Source: Prauserella alba
Lineage (GTDB): Bacteria; Actinomycetota; Actinomycetes; Mycobacteriales; Pseudonocardiaceae
Length of the DNA stretch: 64,000 nucleotides
Direction: 5' to 3'
Assembly: GCF_024171735.1 (NCBI RefSeq)
Contig: NZ_JAMTCH010000008.1
Coordinates: forward strand, 1 to 64,000
Position numbers and translations under genes: made by a program. Each line of letters begins with the position of its first letter. Position 1 is the stretch's first letter. A model generated the notes under the pieces. It saw only the letters and a program-made list of their open reading frames with translations. It was not told the DNA's origin and made no database searches. Positions 54,811-64,000 of the stretch are shown piece after piece.

Positions 54811-55962
54811 TCAGTCGAACAGGGTCGGCGCACCGGCGTCAACCCCGGCCGCATCCGACGGCGGCGCCAGGCCGAGGTGCTCCCAGGCGGCCGCCGTAGC
54901 GATCCGGCCGCGCGGGGTACGGGCGAGCATACCGGCACGTACGAGATACGGCTCACAGACCTCTTCCACGGTCGTCGGCTCCTCGCCGACCGCCACCGCG
55001 AGGGTCGACACCCCGACCGGACCGCCGCCGAACGACCGCACGAGGGCTCCCAGAACCTCCCGGTCGAGCCGGTCGAGGCCGAGCTCGTCGACGTCGTAGA
55101 CCTCGAGCGCCGCCCGCACCACCGGCAACGTGGCCTGACCGTCGGCGCGCACCTCCGCGTAGTCGCGGACCCGCCGCAGCAGCCGGTTCGCGATCCGCGG
55201 CGTGCCGCGGGACCGGTGGGCGATCTCCGCGCGGCCCGCATCGTCGATCGTGATGTCCAGCAGCGCGGCCGACCGTTCGATCACATGGCCGAGTTCGCCG
55301 GGCGTGTAGAACTCCATCTGCCCGGTGAAGCCGAACCGGTCCCGCAGCGGACCGGTAAGCGCACCCGAGCGGGTGGTCGCGCCGACCAGGGTGAACGGTG
55401 CGACCTCCAGTGGGATGCTCGTGGCGCCCGGCCCCTTGCCGACGACCACGTCGACGCGGAAATCCTCCATCGCCAGGTACAGCATCTCCTCGGCCGGGCG
55501 GGCGATGCGGTGGATCTCGTCGATGAACAGCACGTCACCCTCGGCGAGGTTCGACAGCATCGCGGCGAGATCGCCCGCCCGTTCCAGCGCCGGACCCGAG
55601 GTGATGCGGATCGCCGCACCGAGCTCCGCGGCGACGATCATCGCCAGGCTCGTCTTGCCCAGCCCGGGCGGGCCGGACAACAGCACGTGATCCGGTGGCA
55701 CGCCCCGCTTCCTGGCACTTTCGAGGACGAGTTCGAGCTGCTCACGCACCCGCGGCTGGCCGACGAAGTCACCGAGCTTCTTCGGCCGCAGCGCCGTCTC
55801 CACCTCGCGGTCGCCCGCCTGCGGGAACGCCGAGAGCGCCGCCTCGGTCGCGGCATCGGCGAAGCCGCCCGCCGCACCGCCCTCCGGGCCGGGGATGCCG
55901 TCGAGCCCCCCGCGGCCGTCCGGGCCCGCGTCACCGAAGTCGGTCATGTCCTCATCGTGCAT
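54811..55962 (-). CDS. ruvB: Holliday junction branch migration helicase RuvB
   Basis: 383 aa, longer than usual because of about 45 Gly/Asp-rich N-terminal residues. AAA+ motifs: Walker [15 protein letters not shown], Walker [11 protein letters not shown], sensor 1 GATTRSGAL, arginine finger region RDRFGF and the C-terminal winged helix ([16 protein letters not shown]). It forms the hexameric motor with RuvA. It lies 9 bp after ruvA. Confidence 0.97.
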   Translation of the reverse strand: MHDEDMTDFGDAGPDGRGGLDGIPGPEGGAAGGFADAATEAALSAFPQAGDREVETALRPKKLGDFVGQPRVREQLELVLESARKRGVPPDHVLLSGPPGLGKTSLAMIVAAELGAAIRITSGPALERAGDLAAMLSNLAEGDVLFIDEIHRIARPAEEMLYLAMEDFRVDVVVGKGPGATSIPLEVAPFTLVGATTRSGALTGPLRDRFGFTGQMEFYTPGELGHVIERSAALLDITIDDAGRAEIAHRSRGTPRIANRLLRRVRDYAEVRADGQATLPVVRAALEVYDVDELGLDRLDREVLGALVRSFGGGPVGVSTLAVAVGEEPTTVEEVCEPYLVRAGMLARTPRGRIATAAAWEHLGLAPPSDAAGVDAGAPTLFD

Positions 55963-55971
55963 GGTGGCCGG

Positions 55972-56571
55972 TCAGCGCTTCGTGCCGAGGGTCGTGAGCG
56001 CGGCGCGCAGCAGAGCCGAGGTGTCAGCGCCGGCATGGTCGGCGCCGACCTTCTCCACCGCCTGCTCCGCCTGCTTCTGCGCGAACCCGAGCCCGATGAG
56101 TGCCTCGACGACCTCGGCCCGGGCCGCGCCGGCGGCGGGCTGGGCCCCTGCTCCCCCGCCGGCAGGGTCCGCGGCGAGCACCTTGTCGCGGAGTTCGAGC
56201 GTGAGGCGTTCGGCCCCCTTGCGGCCGATGCCGGGCACCTGCGTGAGCGTCGTGATGTTGCCGTCGGCCAGTGCGGTGCGGAGTTGATCGGGGTCGAGCA
56301 CGGCCAGCGCCGCGAGCGCCAGGCGGGGGCCGATGCCCGAGACGGTCTGCAGCAACCAGAACAGGTCCCGCGCCTCGGTGTCGGCGAACCCGAACAGGGT
56401 CAGCGAGTCCTCCCGCACCACGAGCGACGTCGCCAGCCGCGCCTCGTCGCCGCGGCGGAGAGTCGCCAGCGTCGACGGTGTGGCCTGCACCGCGAGGCCC
56501 ACGCCACTGACCTCGACGACGACGTGGTCGAGACCGATCGACAGGACTTCACCTTTCACCGAGGAGATCAC
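55972..56571 (-). CDS. ruvA: Holliday junction branch migration protein RuvA
   Basis: 199 aa. Domain I is the OB fold ([20 protein letters not shown]); domain II has helix-hairpin-helix motifs [12 protein letters not shown] and [11 protein letters not shown]; a flexible Ala/Gly linker leads to domain III ([19 protein letters not shown]), which binds RuvB. GTG at 56571 overlaps the ruvC stop (GTGA). Confidence 0.97.
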   Translation of the reverse strand: MISSVKGEVLSIGLDHVVVEVSGVGLAVQATPSTLATLRRGDEARLATSLVVREDSLTLFGFADTEARDLFWLLQTVSGIGPRLALAALAVLDPDQLRTALADGNITTLTQVPGIGRKGAERLTLELRDKVLAADPAGGGAGAQPAAGAARAEVVEALIGLGFAQKQAEQAVEKVGADHAGADTSALLRAALTTLGTKR

Positions 56572-57179
56572 CGGCGCGTGTTCCTTCCGCTGTTCGGGTC
56601 GTCGGCGGTCCTGCGGGCCTTGTCCTTGGCCGCGGCCGCGAGTTTCGCCTTGTGGGCGCGTGCCAGCTGCGCGGCCTTCGCCTCCGCCGCAGCCAGGCGT
56701 TCGCGCATCGGCTCCCGCCACAGGTGGCAGATCGCCAGCGCCAGCGCGTCCGCGGCGTCGGCGGGTTTCGGCTGCGACTCGAGCTTCAGCAGCCGCGTCA
56801 CCATACCCGTGACCTGGGCCTTGTCGGCCCGGCCAGATCCGGTGACGGCGGCCTTCACCTCGCTCGGTGTGTGGAACACGACGGGCAGCCCGCGGCGCGC
56901 CGCGTTCAGCGCCACCACGCCACCGGCCTGGGCGGTGCCCATCACCGTGCGGACGTTGTGCTGGCTGAACACACGCTCGACCGCGACAGCCTCGGGCCGG
57001 TGCACGTCCAGCCAGTGCTCGACCGCATCGGAGATGCGCAGCAGCCGCGTCGACAGCTCGGCGTCCGCGGGCGTGCGCACCACATCCACGGCCACGCAGG
57101 TCACCGACCGGCCGAGCCCGCCGTCGACGACGCCGAGCCCGCACCGGGTCAGCCCGGGATCCACACCGAGCACGCGCAC
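56568..57179 (-). CDS. ruvC: Crossover junction endodeoxyribonuclease RuvC
   Basis: 203 aa. RNase H-like resolvase: first catalytic Asp in [14 protein letters not shown] (D7), Glu in [11 protein letters not shown] and the last Asp in [12 protein letters not shown]. The C-terminal 35 residues are Lys/Ala-rich. GTG at 57179 is preferred over the ATG eight codons upstream, because AAGGGGGA sits correctly before it. It is first of ruvC-ruvA-ruvB. Confidence 0.96.
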   Translation of the reverse strand: MRVLGVDPGLTRCGLGVVDGGLGRSVTCVAVDVVRTPADAELSTRLLRISDAVEHWLDVHRPEAVAVERVFSQHNVRTVMGTAQAGGVVALNAARRGLPVVFHTPSEVKAAVTGSGRADKAQVTGMVTRLLKLESQPKPADAADALALAICHLWREPMRERLAAAEAKAAQLARAHKAKLAAAAKDKARRTADDPNSGRNTRR

Positions 57180-57318
57180 CTGTCTCCCCCTTGCCGGGAA
57201 CATCCGTTCGAGACCGTCAGATTACCGCCGGCGCCGCGCCCACCCCGGCAGGCACGCCGGGCGGGCCCGCCGCGAGAGGGATCCGCACCCGGCGGGCGGT
57301 TGAGGGGTCCGCTGATGC

Positions 57319-57855
57319 TCAGGGGCCGTCAACGCCGGGAGTCCAGCTCTCGGGCCTACCGCTCTCGGTGAGCACCGGCTGCCACGACGCGAAGCCCTCC
57401 GGCGCCGCCTCGGCCCACGGCCAGTGCCCGTCCGGCGTCGGCACGATGATCTGCACGGCCGGGAAATCGCCCTCGGGGTAGACCACGAACGCGCTGCCGA
57501 GGAACTCCGGGTAGTGGCCGGAGTTGACCCGCTCGAAGGTGACGGGCACCCCGTCGAAGAAGTCGCGGTACAGCTCGCCGCAACGGAAGTCCTCACCCGT
57601 GGCCGCGCGGTCGACGTAGGCGTCGAGCAGTACCGGCGCCAGTTCCGGTGGCAGGCCGATCACGACGGCCTCCGGCACGCCGTGCATCGCCCACGCGCAC
57701 ACCGTGAACGCGTAACCCGCGCCGCGTTCGTCGGCCGCCACGCTGATCACCGCGTTGCCACGCCGTTCGGCCTCGGCGACGATCCACTCCCTGAGTTCGT
57801 CGTCGGGGTCGGCGGTGTTCGCGGAATCCGGCGTCTCGACACTCACGGCGTGCAT
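57319..57855 (-). CDS. DUF4262 domain-containing protein
   Basis: 178 aa from ATG at 57855 (GTG at 57846 also possible). FTVCAWAMHGVPEAVVIGL and ERVNSGHYPEFLGSAFVVY match the DUF4262 family, small soluble proteins of unknown function common in actinobacteria. It stands alone, between yebC (upstream, minus) and ruvC; two hairpins separate it from yebC. Confidence 0.82.
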   Translation of the reverse strand: MHAVSVETPDSANTADPDDELREWIVAEAERRGNAVISVAADERGAGYAFTVCAWAMHGVPEAVVIGLPPELAPVLLDAYVDRAATGEDFRCGELYRDFFDGVPVTFERVNSGHYPEFLGSAFVVYPEGDFPAVQIIVPTPDGHWPWAEAAPEGFASWQPVLTESGRPESWTPGVDGP

Positions 57856-57945
57856 TCTGCCGCATGCCCCTGCCAGATCCCACCGCCCGGCCGCACAACC
57901 GTGGCGGAGATTCCGGTGACACCGACGAGAGGCACACGAGCGACG

Positions 57946-57985
57946 GCGCCCGGCGGCACAGGTACAACCCTGCACCGCCGGGCGC
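57946..57985 (-). terminator. Second hairpin downstream of yebC
   Basis: GCGCCCGGCGG (57946-57956) pairs with CCGCCGGGCGC (57975-57985), with an inner CAGG/CCTG. It lies beyond the main yebC hairpin and upstream of the DUF4262 gene. Confidence 0.5.
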
Positions 57986-58005
57986 TGTCACGACCGGGAT
58001 CGCCA

Positions 58006-58032
58006 CCGGCCTCGCGAACTCCGCGAGGCCGG
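58006..58032 (-). terminator. yebC terminator
   Basis: CCGGCCTCGCG (58006-58016) and CGCGAGGCCGG (58022-58032) make a perfect 11-bp stem with loop AACTC, 6 bp beyond the yebC stop on the minus strand. Confidence 0.75.
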
Positions 58033-58038
58033 CGACGG

Positions 58039-58791
58039 TCAGGCGGTCGCCTCGGCCATCACCTCGTCGCTGACGTCGAAGTTGGTGTAGACGTTCTGCA
58101 CGTCGTCGCAGTCCTCGAGCGCGTCGATCAGCTTGAACACCTTCTTGGCGCCCTCGACGTCGAGCGGCACGTTCACCGACGGCTGGAAGCTCAGCTCGGC
58201 CGACTCGTAGTCGTAGCCCGCGTCCTGCACCGCCGTGCGCACCGCGACCAGATCACCCGGCTCGGACACGATCTCGAAGCTCTCACCGAGGTCGTTGACC
58301 TCTTCGGCGCCCGCGTCCAGCACCGCCATGAGCACGTCGTCCTCGGATTTGTCGCCCTTGTTCATGAGCACGATGCCCTTGCGGGTGAACAGGTAGGCGA
58401 CCGAACCGGGGTCGGCCAGCGAACCGCCGTTGCGGCTGAGCGCGGTGCGCACCTCACCCGCGGCCCGGTTCTTGTTGTCGGTGAGGCACTCGATGAGGAC
58501 CGCGACGCCGCTGGAGCCGTAGCCCTCGTAGGTGATCTCCTGCCAGTCCGCGCCGCCGGCTTCCTCACCGGCGCCGCGCTTGCGCGCGCGCTCGACGTTG
58601 TCGGCGGGGACCGAGTTCTTCTTCGCCTTCTGAATGGCGTCGAACAGCGTCGGGTTCGCGTCCGGGTCGCCCCCGCCCGTACGCGCAGCGACCTCGATGT
58701 TCTTGATCAGCTTCGCGAACAGCTTGCCACGCTTGGCGTCGAGGGCGGCCTTCTTGTGCTTGGTGGTGGCCCACTTGGAGTGGCCGCTCAT
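58039..58791 (-). CDS. yebC: YebC/PmpR family protein
   Basis: 250 aa. [20 protein letters not shown] is the family N-terminus, followed by [20 protein letters not shown] and [11 protein letters not shown]. Members are described as DNA-binding regulators and, more recently, as translation factors acting on polyproline stalls; which applies here is unknown. The ATG overlaps the pdxT stop (ATGA), so expression is coupled to PLP synthesis genes. Confidence 0.95.
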   Translation of the reverse strand: MSGHSKWATTKHKKAALDAKRGKLFAKLIKNIEVAARTGGGDPDANPTLFDAIQKAKKNSVPADNVERARKRGAGEEAGGADWQEITYEGYGSSGVAVLIECLTDNKNRAAGEVRTALSRNGGSLADPGSVAYLFTRKGIVLMNKGDKSEDDVLMAVLDAGAEEVNDLGESFEIVSEPGDLVAVRTAVQDAGYDYESAELSFQPSVNVPLDVEGAKKVFKLIDALEDCDDVQNVYTNFDVSDEVMAEATA

Positions 58792-59423
58792 CTCTCCTCC
58801 AGATCTACGTCTTCTTCCGCGAGGCCCACGAACAGTCGGTGCACCCGGTCGTCCCCGGTGAGTTCGGGGTGGAACGCCGTTGCCAGCACCCTGCCCTGGC
58901 GGACCGCGACGATCCTATCGGCCGCGTCGCCGGCCTCCGCGGTGTGCGGCACTCTGGCCAGCACCTCCACGTCCTCGCCCGCCTTCTCGACCCACGGCGC
59001 GCGGATGAACACGGCGTGCACCGGGTGGTCACCGGCACCGGCGACGGCAAGGTCCGCCTCGAACGAATCGACCTGCCTGCCGAAGGCGTTGCGCCGCACG
59101 ACCACGTCGAGTGCGCCCAGCTGCTCCTGGTCGGGCCTGCCGTCGAGCACGGTACGGGCCAGCAGGATCATGCCGGCGCACGACCCGTAGGCGGGCATGC
59201 CCGCGGCCAGCCGCTCCCGGATCGGCTCGAGCAACCCGAAGGTCACCAGCAGCCGCGACATCGTGGTCGACTCGCCACCGGGCAGGACGAGCCCGTCCAC
59301 GCGCGCCAGCTCGTCGGGCCTGCGCACCGGCACCGCCGTCGCACCGGCGCGTTCGAGCGCACCGGAGTGCTCACGTACGTCGCCCTGCAGGGCGAGCACG
59401 CCTATCGTCGGGCGGGCGTTCAC
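58788..59423 (-). CDS. pdxT: Pyridoxal 5'-phosphate synthase, glutaminase subunit PdxT
   Basis: 211 aa. It is a class I-like glutamine amidotransferase that feeds ammonia to Pdx[27 protein letters not shown], the nucleophile Cys in [11 protein letters not shown] (C82) and the FHPELTGD His/Glu pair are intact. GTG at 59423 has GGAAGGATCC upstream. Its partner pdxS lies 3 kb upstream on the same strand instead of directly adjacent. Confidence 0.95.
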   Translation of the reverse strand: MNARPTIGVLALQGDVREHSGALERAGATAVPVRRPDELARVDGLVLPGGESTTMSRLLVTFGLLEPIRERLAAGMPAYGSCAGMILLARTVLDGRPDQEQLGALDVVVRRNAFGRQVDSFEADLAVAGAGDHPVHAVFIRAPWVEKAGEDVEVLARVPHTAEAGDAADRIVAVRQGRVLATAFHPELTGDDRVHRLFVGLAEEDVDLEER

Positions 59424-59466
59424 GCGGATCCTTCCTCCGAACTCGTCGTTCCCGAGCACGTCACTC

Positions 59467-59534
59467 CGGCAGCACCGCGAAACCGGCAACACTGCGAAGC
59501 CAGCGGCGCCGCGAAACCGGCAGCGCCGCGGGTC
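59467..59534. repeat. 17-bp tandem repeat, four units
   Basis: Four consecutive 17-bp units: CGGCAGCACCGCGAAAC, CGGCAACACTGCGAAGC, CAGCGGCGCCGCGAAAC and CGGCAGCGCCGCGGGTC. It lies in the 211-bp gap between azlD and pdxT, just upstream of pdxT. Confidence 0.85.
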
Positions 59535-59634
59535 GAGCATGCGCACGGGGCGACGCTGCAGTTCGGCCGCTCGGGTCGATCCGTCCAGGATACCCACCCG
59601 GCCCCGCCGTCCGGCGCCTGCGGGCCGGGCGCGG

Positions 59635-59958
59635 CTACGGCACGCCGAGCAGCCGGAGTCCGGCTGCGGTGGCCGCGGCGGCGAGCACGACCACCACGAA
59701 CGGCGCCTTCCGCCACGCCAGTACGCCGCCGACGGCCACGCCCGCAGGGCGCGCCACGCCCGCGAACTCGCCGTCGGCCAGCAGCGCCGACGTGGCGACG
59801 AGCGCGGCGAGCAGCACGACAGCGGATGTCGCCATGAGGTGCTCCGCGCGGCCGGACAGGGTGACGCGAGTGCGGAGCGCGGGCCCCGCGAAACGGAAGG
59901 CGAACGTACCGGCGCCCAACACGACGGTGGCGACGACGAGCACGAGCGGGCTGGTCAT
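59635..59958 (-). CDS. azlD: AzlD domain protein, branched-chain amino acid exporter small subunit
   Basis: 107 aa with about four hydrophobic helices: [53 protein letters not shown]. AzlD pairs with AzlC to export branched-chain amino acids or their analogues. ATG at 59958 overlaps the azlC stop (ATGA). Confidence 0.88.
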   Translation of the reverse strand: MTSPLVLVVATVVLGAGTFAFRFAGPALRTRVTLSGRAEHLMATSAVVLLAALVATSALLADGEFAGVARPAGVAVGGVLAWRKAPFVVVVLAAAATAAGLRLLGVP

Positions 59959-60692
59959 GTGACGTCCTCCGACCGGGACTGCGGGGTGGGCGCCGGGTCG
60001 CGTGGGCCGTCCGGCGTACCGCCACGGGCGACGAGCACACCGGCGAGGGCCAGCAGCACGGGCACTCCCGCGGGCAGCACCGGTGACGTCGCCAGTGCGA
60101 CGACCACGCCCACGGCGGCGGCCAACCGCGTCGACCGGTCCTTCAGGGACGGCAGGACCAGCGCGAGCAGCACCGCGGGGAAGGCGGCGTCGAGCCCGAA
60201 GGCGTCGGTGTCGGAGATGACGGTCCCGCCGAAGGCGCCCGCCACGACACCGACGTTCCAGCAGACGAACAGTCCGATGCCACATGTCCAGAAGGCGACT
60301 CTGCGCCGGTCGGAGTCCCGCTGGGCCAGGGCGAACGCGACCGTCTCGTCGATCATCAGGTGCGCGCCGGCGGCGCGCCGCGCGAGCCCGCGGCCGAAGA
60401 CGTCGCCGATGGCGAATCCGAACGGCACGTGCCGCGCATTGACCACCAGCCCGGCCACAACGGCGGCGATCGGGTTGCCGCCCGACGCGATCAGGCCGAC
60501 GAACATGAACTGCGCCGCGCCGGCGAACACGACCAGCGACAGCAGCATCGGCAGCCACAGTGGCAGGCCCGAGCCGACCGTGATCGCTCCGAAGGAGGCG
60601 CCGACGAGCCCGTCGGCCGCGCACACGAGCACGATGTCGCGCAGCAGGCCGGGGCCGAGCCGACTTGTTAGTGTTCGCCATATCGAACGCAT
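59955..60692 (-). CDS. azlC: AzlC family permease
   Basis: 245 aa. The polytopic AzlC pattern is present: LVGASFGAITVGSGLPLWLP, FAGAAQFMFVGLIASGGNP, VNARHVPFGFAIGDVF and IDETVAFALA. ATG at 60692 or GTG at 60695 starts the gene; spacing to AGGT is poor for both. It is divergent from an XRE-cupin regulator, a usual partner of azlCD. Confidence 0.9.
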   Translation of the reverse strand: MRSIWRTLTSRLGPGLLRDIVLVCAADGLVGASFGAITVGSGLPLWLPMLLSLVVFAGAAQFMFVGLIASGGNPIAAVVAGLVVNARHVPFGFAIGDVFGRGLARRAAGAHLMIDETVAFALAQRDSDRRRVAFWTCGIGLFVCWNVGVVAGAFGGTVISDTDAFGLDAAFPAVLLALVLPSLKDRSTRLAAAVGVVVALATSPVLPAGVPVLLALAGVLVARGGTPDGPRDPAPTPQSRSEDVT

Positions 60693-60736
60693 CACCTGAC
60701 ATGGTGAACAAAAGCGACGCGTTCGTCAAGGCGAAC
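60673..60736. promoter_or_regulatory. Cluster of GTTCGCC-type half-sites between azlC and its regulator
   Basis: Related half-sites occur on both strands: GTTCGCC (60673-60679), CGAAC (60684-60688), GGTGAAC (60703-60709), GTTCGTC (60721-60727) and GGCGAAC (60730-60736). The last two form an inverted repeat with AA between. They span the start of azlC and the promoter space of the divergent regulator, so they probably are its operators. Confidence 0.55.
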
Positions 60737-60759
60737 AGCCGGACCGATGGAGCGAACAC

Positions 60760-61455
60760 GTGACGGAGACCGACCCCGCGCAGCAGCACACCACCGGCAC
60801 GGGCGCGGACCAGCAGGGCACAGTCCCACAGAGCGCAGTCCCACAGAGCACAGTCCCGCAGAGCACGGAGCCGCAGGCCGAAGGGGCAGCCGGGACGACC
60901 ACCCCTGGCACGGGTCCGCTGGCCCACATCGCGTCCGCGCTCCGGCGGGAGCGGCAGCGGGCCGGGCTGTCACTGACCGAACTGGCACGCCGTGCCGGCG
61001 TCGCGAAGTCGACGCTGTCGCAGCTCGAATCCGCCGCGGGCAACCCGAGCGTGGAAACGCTGTGGGCGCTCAGCGTGGCGCTCGACGTGCCGTTCGCACT
61101 GCTCGTCCAGCCCGCGCGGCCGCAGGTGCAGCTCGTCCGTGCGGGCGAGGGTCCGCGGTTCGCGGCCGATCGCGCGGACTACCTGGCGACCGTGCTGTCC
61201 ACCTGTCCCCCGAACGCGCGCCGCGACCTGTACCTGATCACGGCGGAGCCGGGGTCGGCCCGCGAATCGGAGCCCCACATGCCCGGCGTCGTGGAGCACG
61301 TCGTGCTCAGCACCGGGCGCGCGACCGTGGGGCCGAGCGACGATCCGGCCGAGCTGGCACCGGGCGACTACATCGCCTACCCCGGCGACCTGCCGCACGT
61401 GTTCGAGGCGCTCGAACCGGGCACGACCGCGGTCCTCGTCTCGGAACACACCTGA
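60760..61455 (+). CDS. XRE family regulator with cupin domain
   Basis: 231 aa. N-terminal disordered segment with a 15-bp in-frame repeat (PQSAVPQSTVPQS), then an HTH (LTELARRAGVAKSTLSQLES) and a C-terminal cupin (MPGVVEHVVLSTGRATVG, ELAPGDYIAYPGDLPHVFEAL). Such proteins repress adjacent transporters and respond to a small ligand bound in the cupin. GTG at 60760 has GGAGCGAAC upstream. It is divergent from azlCD. Confidence 0.88.
   Translation: MTETDPAQQHTTGTGADQQGTVPQSAVPQSTVPQSTEPQAEGAAGTTTPGTGPLAHIASALRRERQRAGLSLTELARRAGVAKSTLSQLESAAGNPSVETLWALSVALDVPFALLVQPARPQVQLVRAGEGPRFAADRADYLATVLSTCPPNARRDLYLITAEPGSARESEPHMPGVVEHVVLSTGRATVGPSDDPAELAPGDYIAYPGDLPHVFEALEPGTTAVLVSEHT
60818..60877 (+). 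repeat. 15-bp in-frame repeat in the XRE-cupin gene
   Basis: Four 15-bp units, starting GCACAGTCCCACAGA, GCGCAGTCCCACAGA and GCACAGTCCCGCAGA with a more diverged fourth, encode P-Q-S-(A/T)-V/E blocks near the N-terminus. Confidence 0.85.
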
Positions 61456-61497
61456 GCCGCCCGGTCACGCGTGGCCGCGTGCACATCGCGAGAGCCG

Positions 61498-61926
61498 TCA
61501 CCGGACGGAGACCGAATCCGACGTCAGATACACCTCGACCTCAACGGCGTGCCCGTTCGACCCGCCGAGCCTGGCATCCGTAGTGACCACCGGGATGTCG
61601 AGTTCCTCGGCCAGAGCGATGTACGTCGCGTCGTACGGCGTCACGGCATGTCTCAACTCCCACACCCGCCGCACCAACGCCCGGTGCGGCGACCGTTCGA
61701 CCGGGAACTGCCCGAGTTTCGCGACGACGTGCTCGGCGACACCAGCCTCCATTACTCCCCGGTGCACGTGTTTCCTGACCGAGTTCAGGACTTCGACGTC
61801 GATCAGTTCCGGCGCCGCGGCCCGGCCCGTGAACACGCGGCGCATGAGCGCCGGGTTCGGGTCCCGCGCAGCCATGACCTCGACGAGCGCCGAAGCATCG
61901 AGCACAAAGTAGCCGTCGACCGACAT
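61498..61926 (-). CDS. PIN-domain protein, VapC-like toxin
   Basis: 142 aa from ATG at 61926. PIN-fold acidic residues are visible: Asp in YFVLDASALVEV, Glu in IDVEVLNSVRKHV, Asp in VTPYDATYIALAEEL and Asp in VVTTDARL. VapC toxins are RNases that cut tRNA or rRNA. Its ATG overlaps the stop of the upstream antitoxin-like frame (TGATG), the classic module layout, but that antitoxin frame is interrupted. It converges with the XRE-cupin gene. Confidence 0.85.
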   Translation of the reverse strand: MSVDGYFVLDASALVEVMAARDPNPALMRRVFTGRAAAPELIDVEVLNSVRKHVHRGVMEAGVAEHVVAKLGQFPVERSPHRALVRRVWELRHAVTPYDATYIALAEELDIPVVTTDARLGGSNGHAVEVEVYLTSDSVSVR

Positions 61927-62147
61927 CACGCGTCCCGGTCTTCGCGGACGGCCGGCACAATCAGCTCACGGGGCACGCCACCGGCGCGAACGTCGTCGAG
62001 CTCGGCCAGCACCTCCGCGACGGTCGGTCCCGAGCGGTCGAACTCTTCGCGCTACCGATCGAGGTAGGCACGCAACCCGAGCCGATCACTGGACGACGTC
62101 GGCGACGATGCGCCCAGCCAGCGGGCACCCTCTGCGTTGTCGGACAT
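61926..62147 (-). pseudogene. VapB-like antitoxin frame with an in-frame amber codon
   Basis: From ATG at 62147, 31 codons end GLRAYLDR, then TAG at 62052-62054, after which the same frame continues REEFDRSGPTVAEVLAELDD to the stop at 61928-61926, coupled to the PIN gene. Without the TAG the product would be 73 aa, a good antitoxin length, with a C-terminal toxin-binding tail. One base change (CAG to TAG) would explain it. Reinitiation, suppression or sequence error cannot be excluded. The family was not identified with certainty. Confidence 0.65.
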
Positions 62148-62409
62148 GACCCAAGGTTAGCGGCCCGCACCGACAATTCCCCCGCGAACACGCACGTCAT
62201 CAGCGTCGTTCAGCACCTTCCGGAGAGAACCCCTGCGCGATCCCCTCCGGAACCCGATCGATCGGATCGATCACTCGGCGCCCCCGCTACTCCGGGACGG
62301 GCGGCCGCTTCGACGGCGCGTACCCAGTGGCACACGACGCCGCCCGAGACGACGCGGCCCGACGACGGCTCGGCCGACACACTCGGCCTTCCGCCGTCGA
62401 GCGTCGCCG
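62148..62409. other. Intergenic region between pdxS and the VapBC-like module
   Basis: 262 bp with no supported gene. It includes a run of GATC-rich sequence (62257-62272, CGATCGATCGGATCGA) and the presumed end of the pdxS transcript, but no clear strong hairpin. Confidence 0.5.
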
Positions 62410-63327
<918 letters not shown>

Positions 63328-63514
63328 GGAAGGAACCTTTCGTCTGATCGGGTGGAACAACCCCAGCCTAGGCCGCATGTGGCCCCCTCAGGGTGGCCAT
63401 TTCGCAGCATTCTCGGCAGGCCACTCGACGAGGCCGGTCACCTCACCTTGCCGAGGGCGTTCGACGGGTGTGTGATCGAGCACACAGGTGCCGGTGAGCC
63501 GCGAGGAGGCCGTG

Positions 63515-64000
63515 ATGACCGAGAAGCAGGGCAAGGGAGGCGATGCGGTCGCCGCGACGGTGGACGATCCGGCCCGGCTGCGCAATGTCGCGCTGGTCGG
63601 GCCGTCGGGCGGCGGCAAGACGACACTGGCCGAGGCACTCGTCGCCGCGGCCGCCACGGGCGGGCGCACGCCGTCGACCGACACCGGGACCGTGTTCGAC
63701 CACGACCCGGTTGCGCTCCGCCAGCAGCGATCGGTCGGCCTCGCGGTCGCACCCGTGCTGCACCGCAGCGCCACCCACGGCGACGTCAAGATCAACCTGA
63801 TCGACACCCCCGGCTACGCCGATTTCGTCGGCGAACTGCGCGCCGGACTGCGCGCCGCCGACGCCGCCCTGTTCGTCGTCTCAGCTGGACACGGGGTGGA
63901 CGCCGCCACGGTGACGTTGTGGCAGGAGTGCGCGCGGATCGGCATGCCGCGCGCGGTGCTGGTCTCCCGCCTCGACCACGCCCGAGCCGATGTCGACGGG
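63515..64000 (+). CDS. Elongation factor G-like protein (EF-G2), partial
   Basis: Runs off the right edge; 162 codons are present. The GTP-binding P-loop is VGPSGGGKTTLAEAL, where canonical EF-G has an AHVDAGKTT-type loop, and the DTPG box is NLIDTPGYADFVGELRA. This matches the actinobacterial EF-G-like paralogue, whose role is unclear. ATG at 63515 has GAGGAGG upstream; GTG at 63512 is also in frame. It is divergent from pdxS. Confidence 0.85.
   Translation, partial: MTEKQGKGGDAVAATVDDPARLRNVALVGPSGGGKTTLAEALVAAAATGGRTPSTDTGTVFDHDPVALRQQRSVGLAVAPVLHRSATHGDVKINLIDTPGYADFVGELRAGLRAADAALFVVSAGHGVDAATVTLWQECARIGMPRAVLVSRLDHARADVDG

Overview
The window is a stretch of high-GC actinobacterial chromosome, most likely from the Pseudonocardiaceae (Saccharomonospora/Prauserella/Amycolatopsis-like). 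This rests on the roughly 70% GC with strong GC3 bias, the actinobacterial integration host factor next to gmk, BldD with its c-di-GMP signature, the aroE/prepilin peptidase/aroCKBQ set, the nusB-efp-pepQ set and the ruvCAB-yajC-secDF-apt-rel order. No species can be fixed from sequence alone. It is mostly conserved housekeeping DNA, with a few accessory insertions. No prophage, transposase, CRISPR array, rRNA or tRNA gene was found.

Layout. 1-2956 (minus): mihF-gmk-rpoZ-coaBC, then the start of metK. 3338-12029 (minus): an intact pyrimidine operon pyrR-pyrB-pyrC-(PH-like membrane protein)-carA-carB-pyrF, nearly all translationally coupled, with a PyrR-binding RNA hairpin in its leader. bldD (12322-12810, plus) is divergent, with a BldD-box-like operator between. 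12811-13122 holds terminators and a 14-bp tandem repeat. 13123-15305 (minus): pepQ-efp-nusB. Then a B-4DMT transporter (plus) and a beta-propeller lipoprotein (minus). 17962-22105 (minus): prepilin peptidase-aroC-aroK-aroB-aroQ. 22388-28087: an inserted block with a GlcNAc/glucose PTS (EIIA-EIIB minus, EIIC plus, with a DasR-type dre site between), a serine hydrolase, a D-2-hydroxyacid dehydrogenase and a frameshifted secreted endonuclease/exonuclease/phosphatase gene. 28210-35301 (minus): DUF948-DUF6167-alaS-ruvX-mltG-aroE. 35486-41335 (minus): aspS, a phosphotransferase, an SGNH hydrolase and rarA. 41511-45816: a repeat-rich cluster (YibE/F protein, hypothetical protein, membrane protein, MBL-fold hydrolase). 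45930-47732: a cyclophilin and an enoyl-CoA hydratase, converging on a 53-bp perfect palindrome. 47763-57179 (minus): ruvC-ruvA-ruvB-yajC-secD-secF-apt-rel. 57319-63327: a DUF4262 protein and yebC-pdxT, then an azlCD exporter with its XRE-cupin regulator and a degenerate VapBC-like module, then pdxS. The window ends inside an EF-G-like GTPase.

How the genes work together. UMP synthesis is nearly complete here (carAB, pyrB, pyrC, pyrF; pyrD is absent) and is under PyrR control. The shikimate pathway is split into aroE and aroCKBQ by the PTS block. The PLP synthase genes pdxS and pdxT are split by the azlCD/vapBC block. RuvABC, RarA and RuvX serve recombination and repair, SecDF-YajC protein export, and Rel/Apt stringent response and purine salvage.

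The most notable regulatory signals are the PyrR loop, the BldD box, the DasR dre site and the multi-half-site azlC operator. The oddest structures are the 14-bp tandem array after bldD, the 53-bp palindrome, the short tandem repeats concentrated at 41.6-45.1 kb, and two disrupted genes (a frameshift and an amber codon). I found no wholly new multi-gene system that I can defend; the best candidates for new biology are these repeats and the regulatory intergenic regions.
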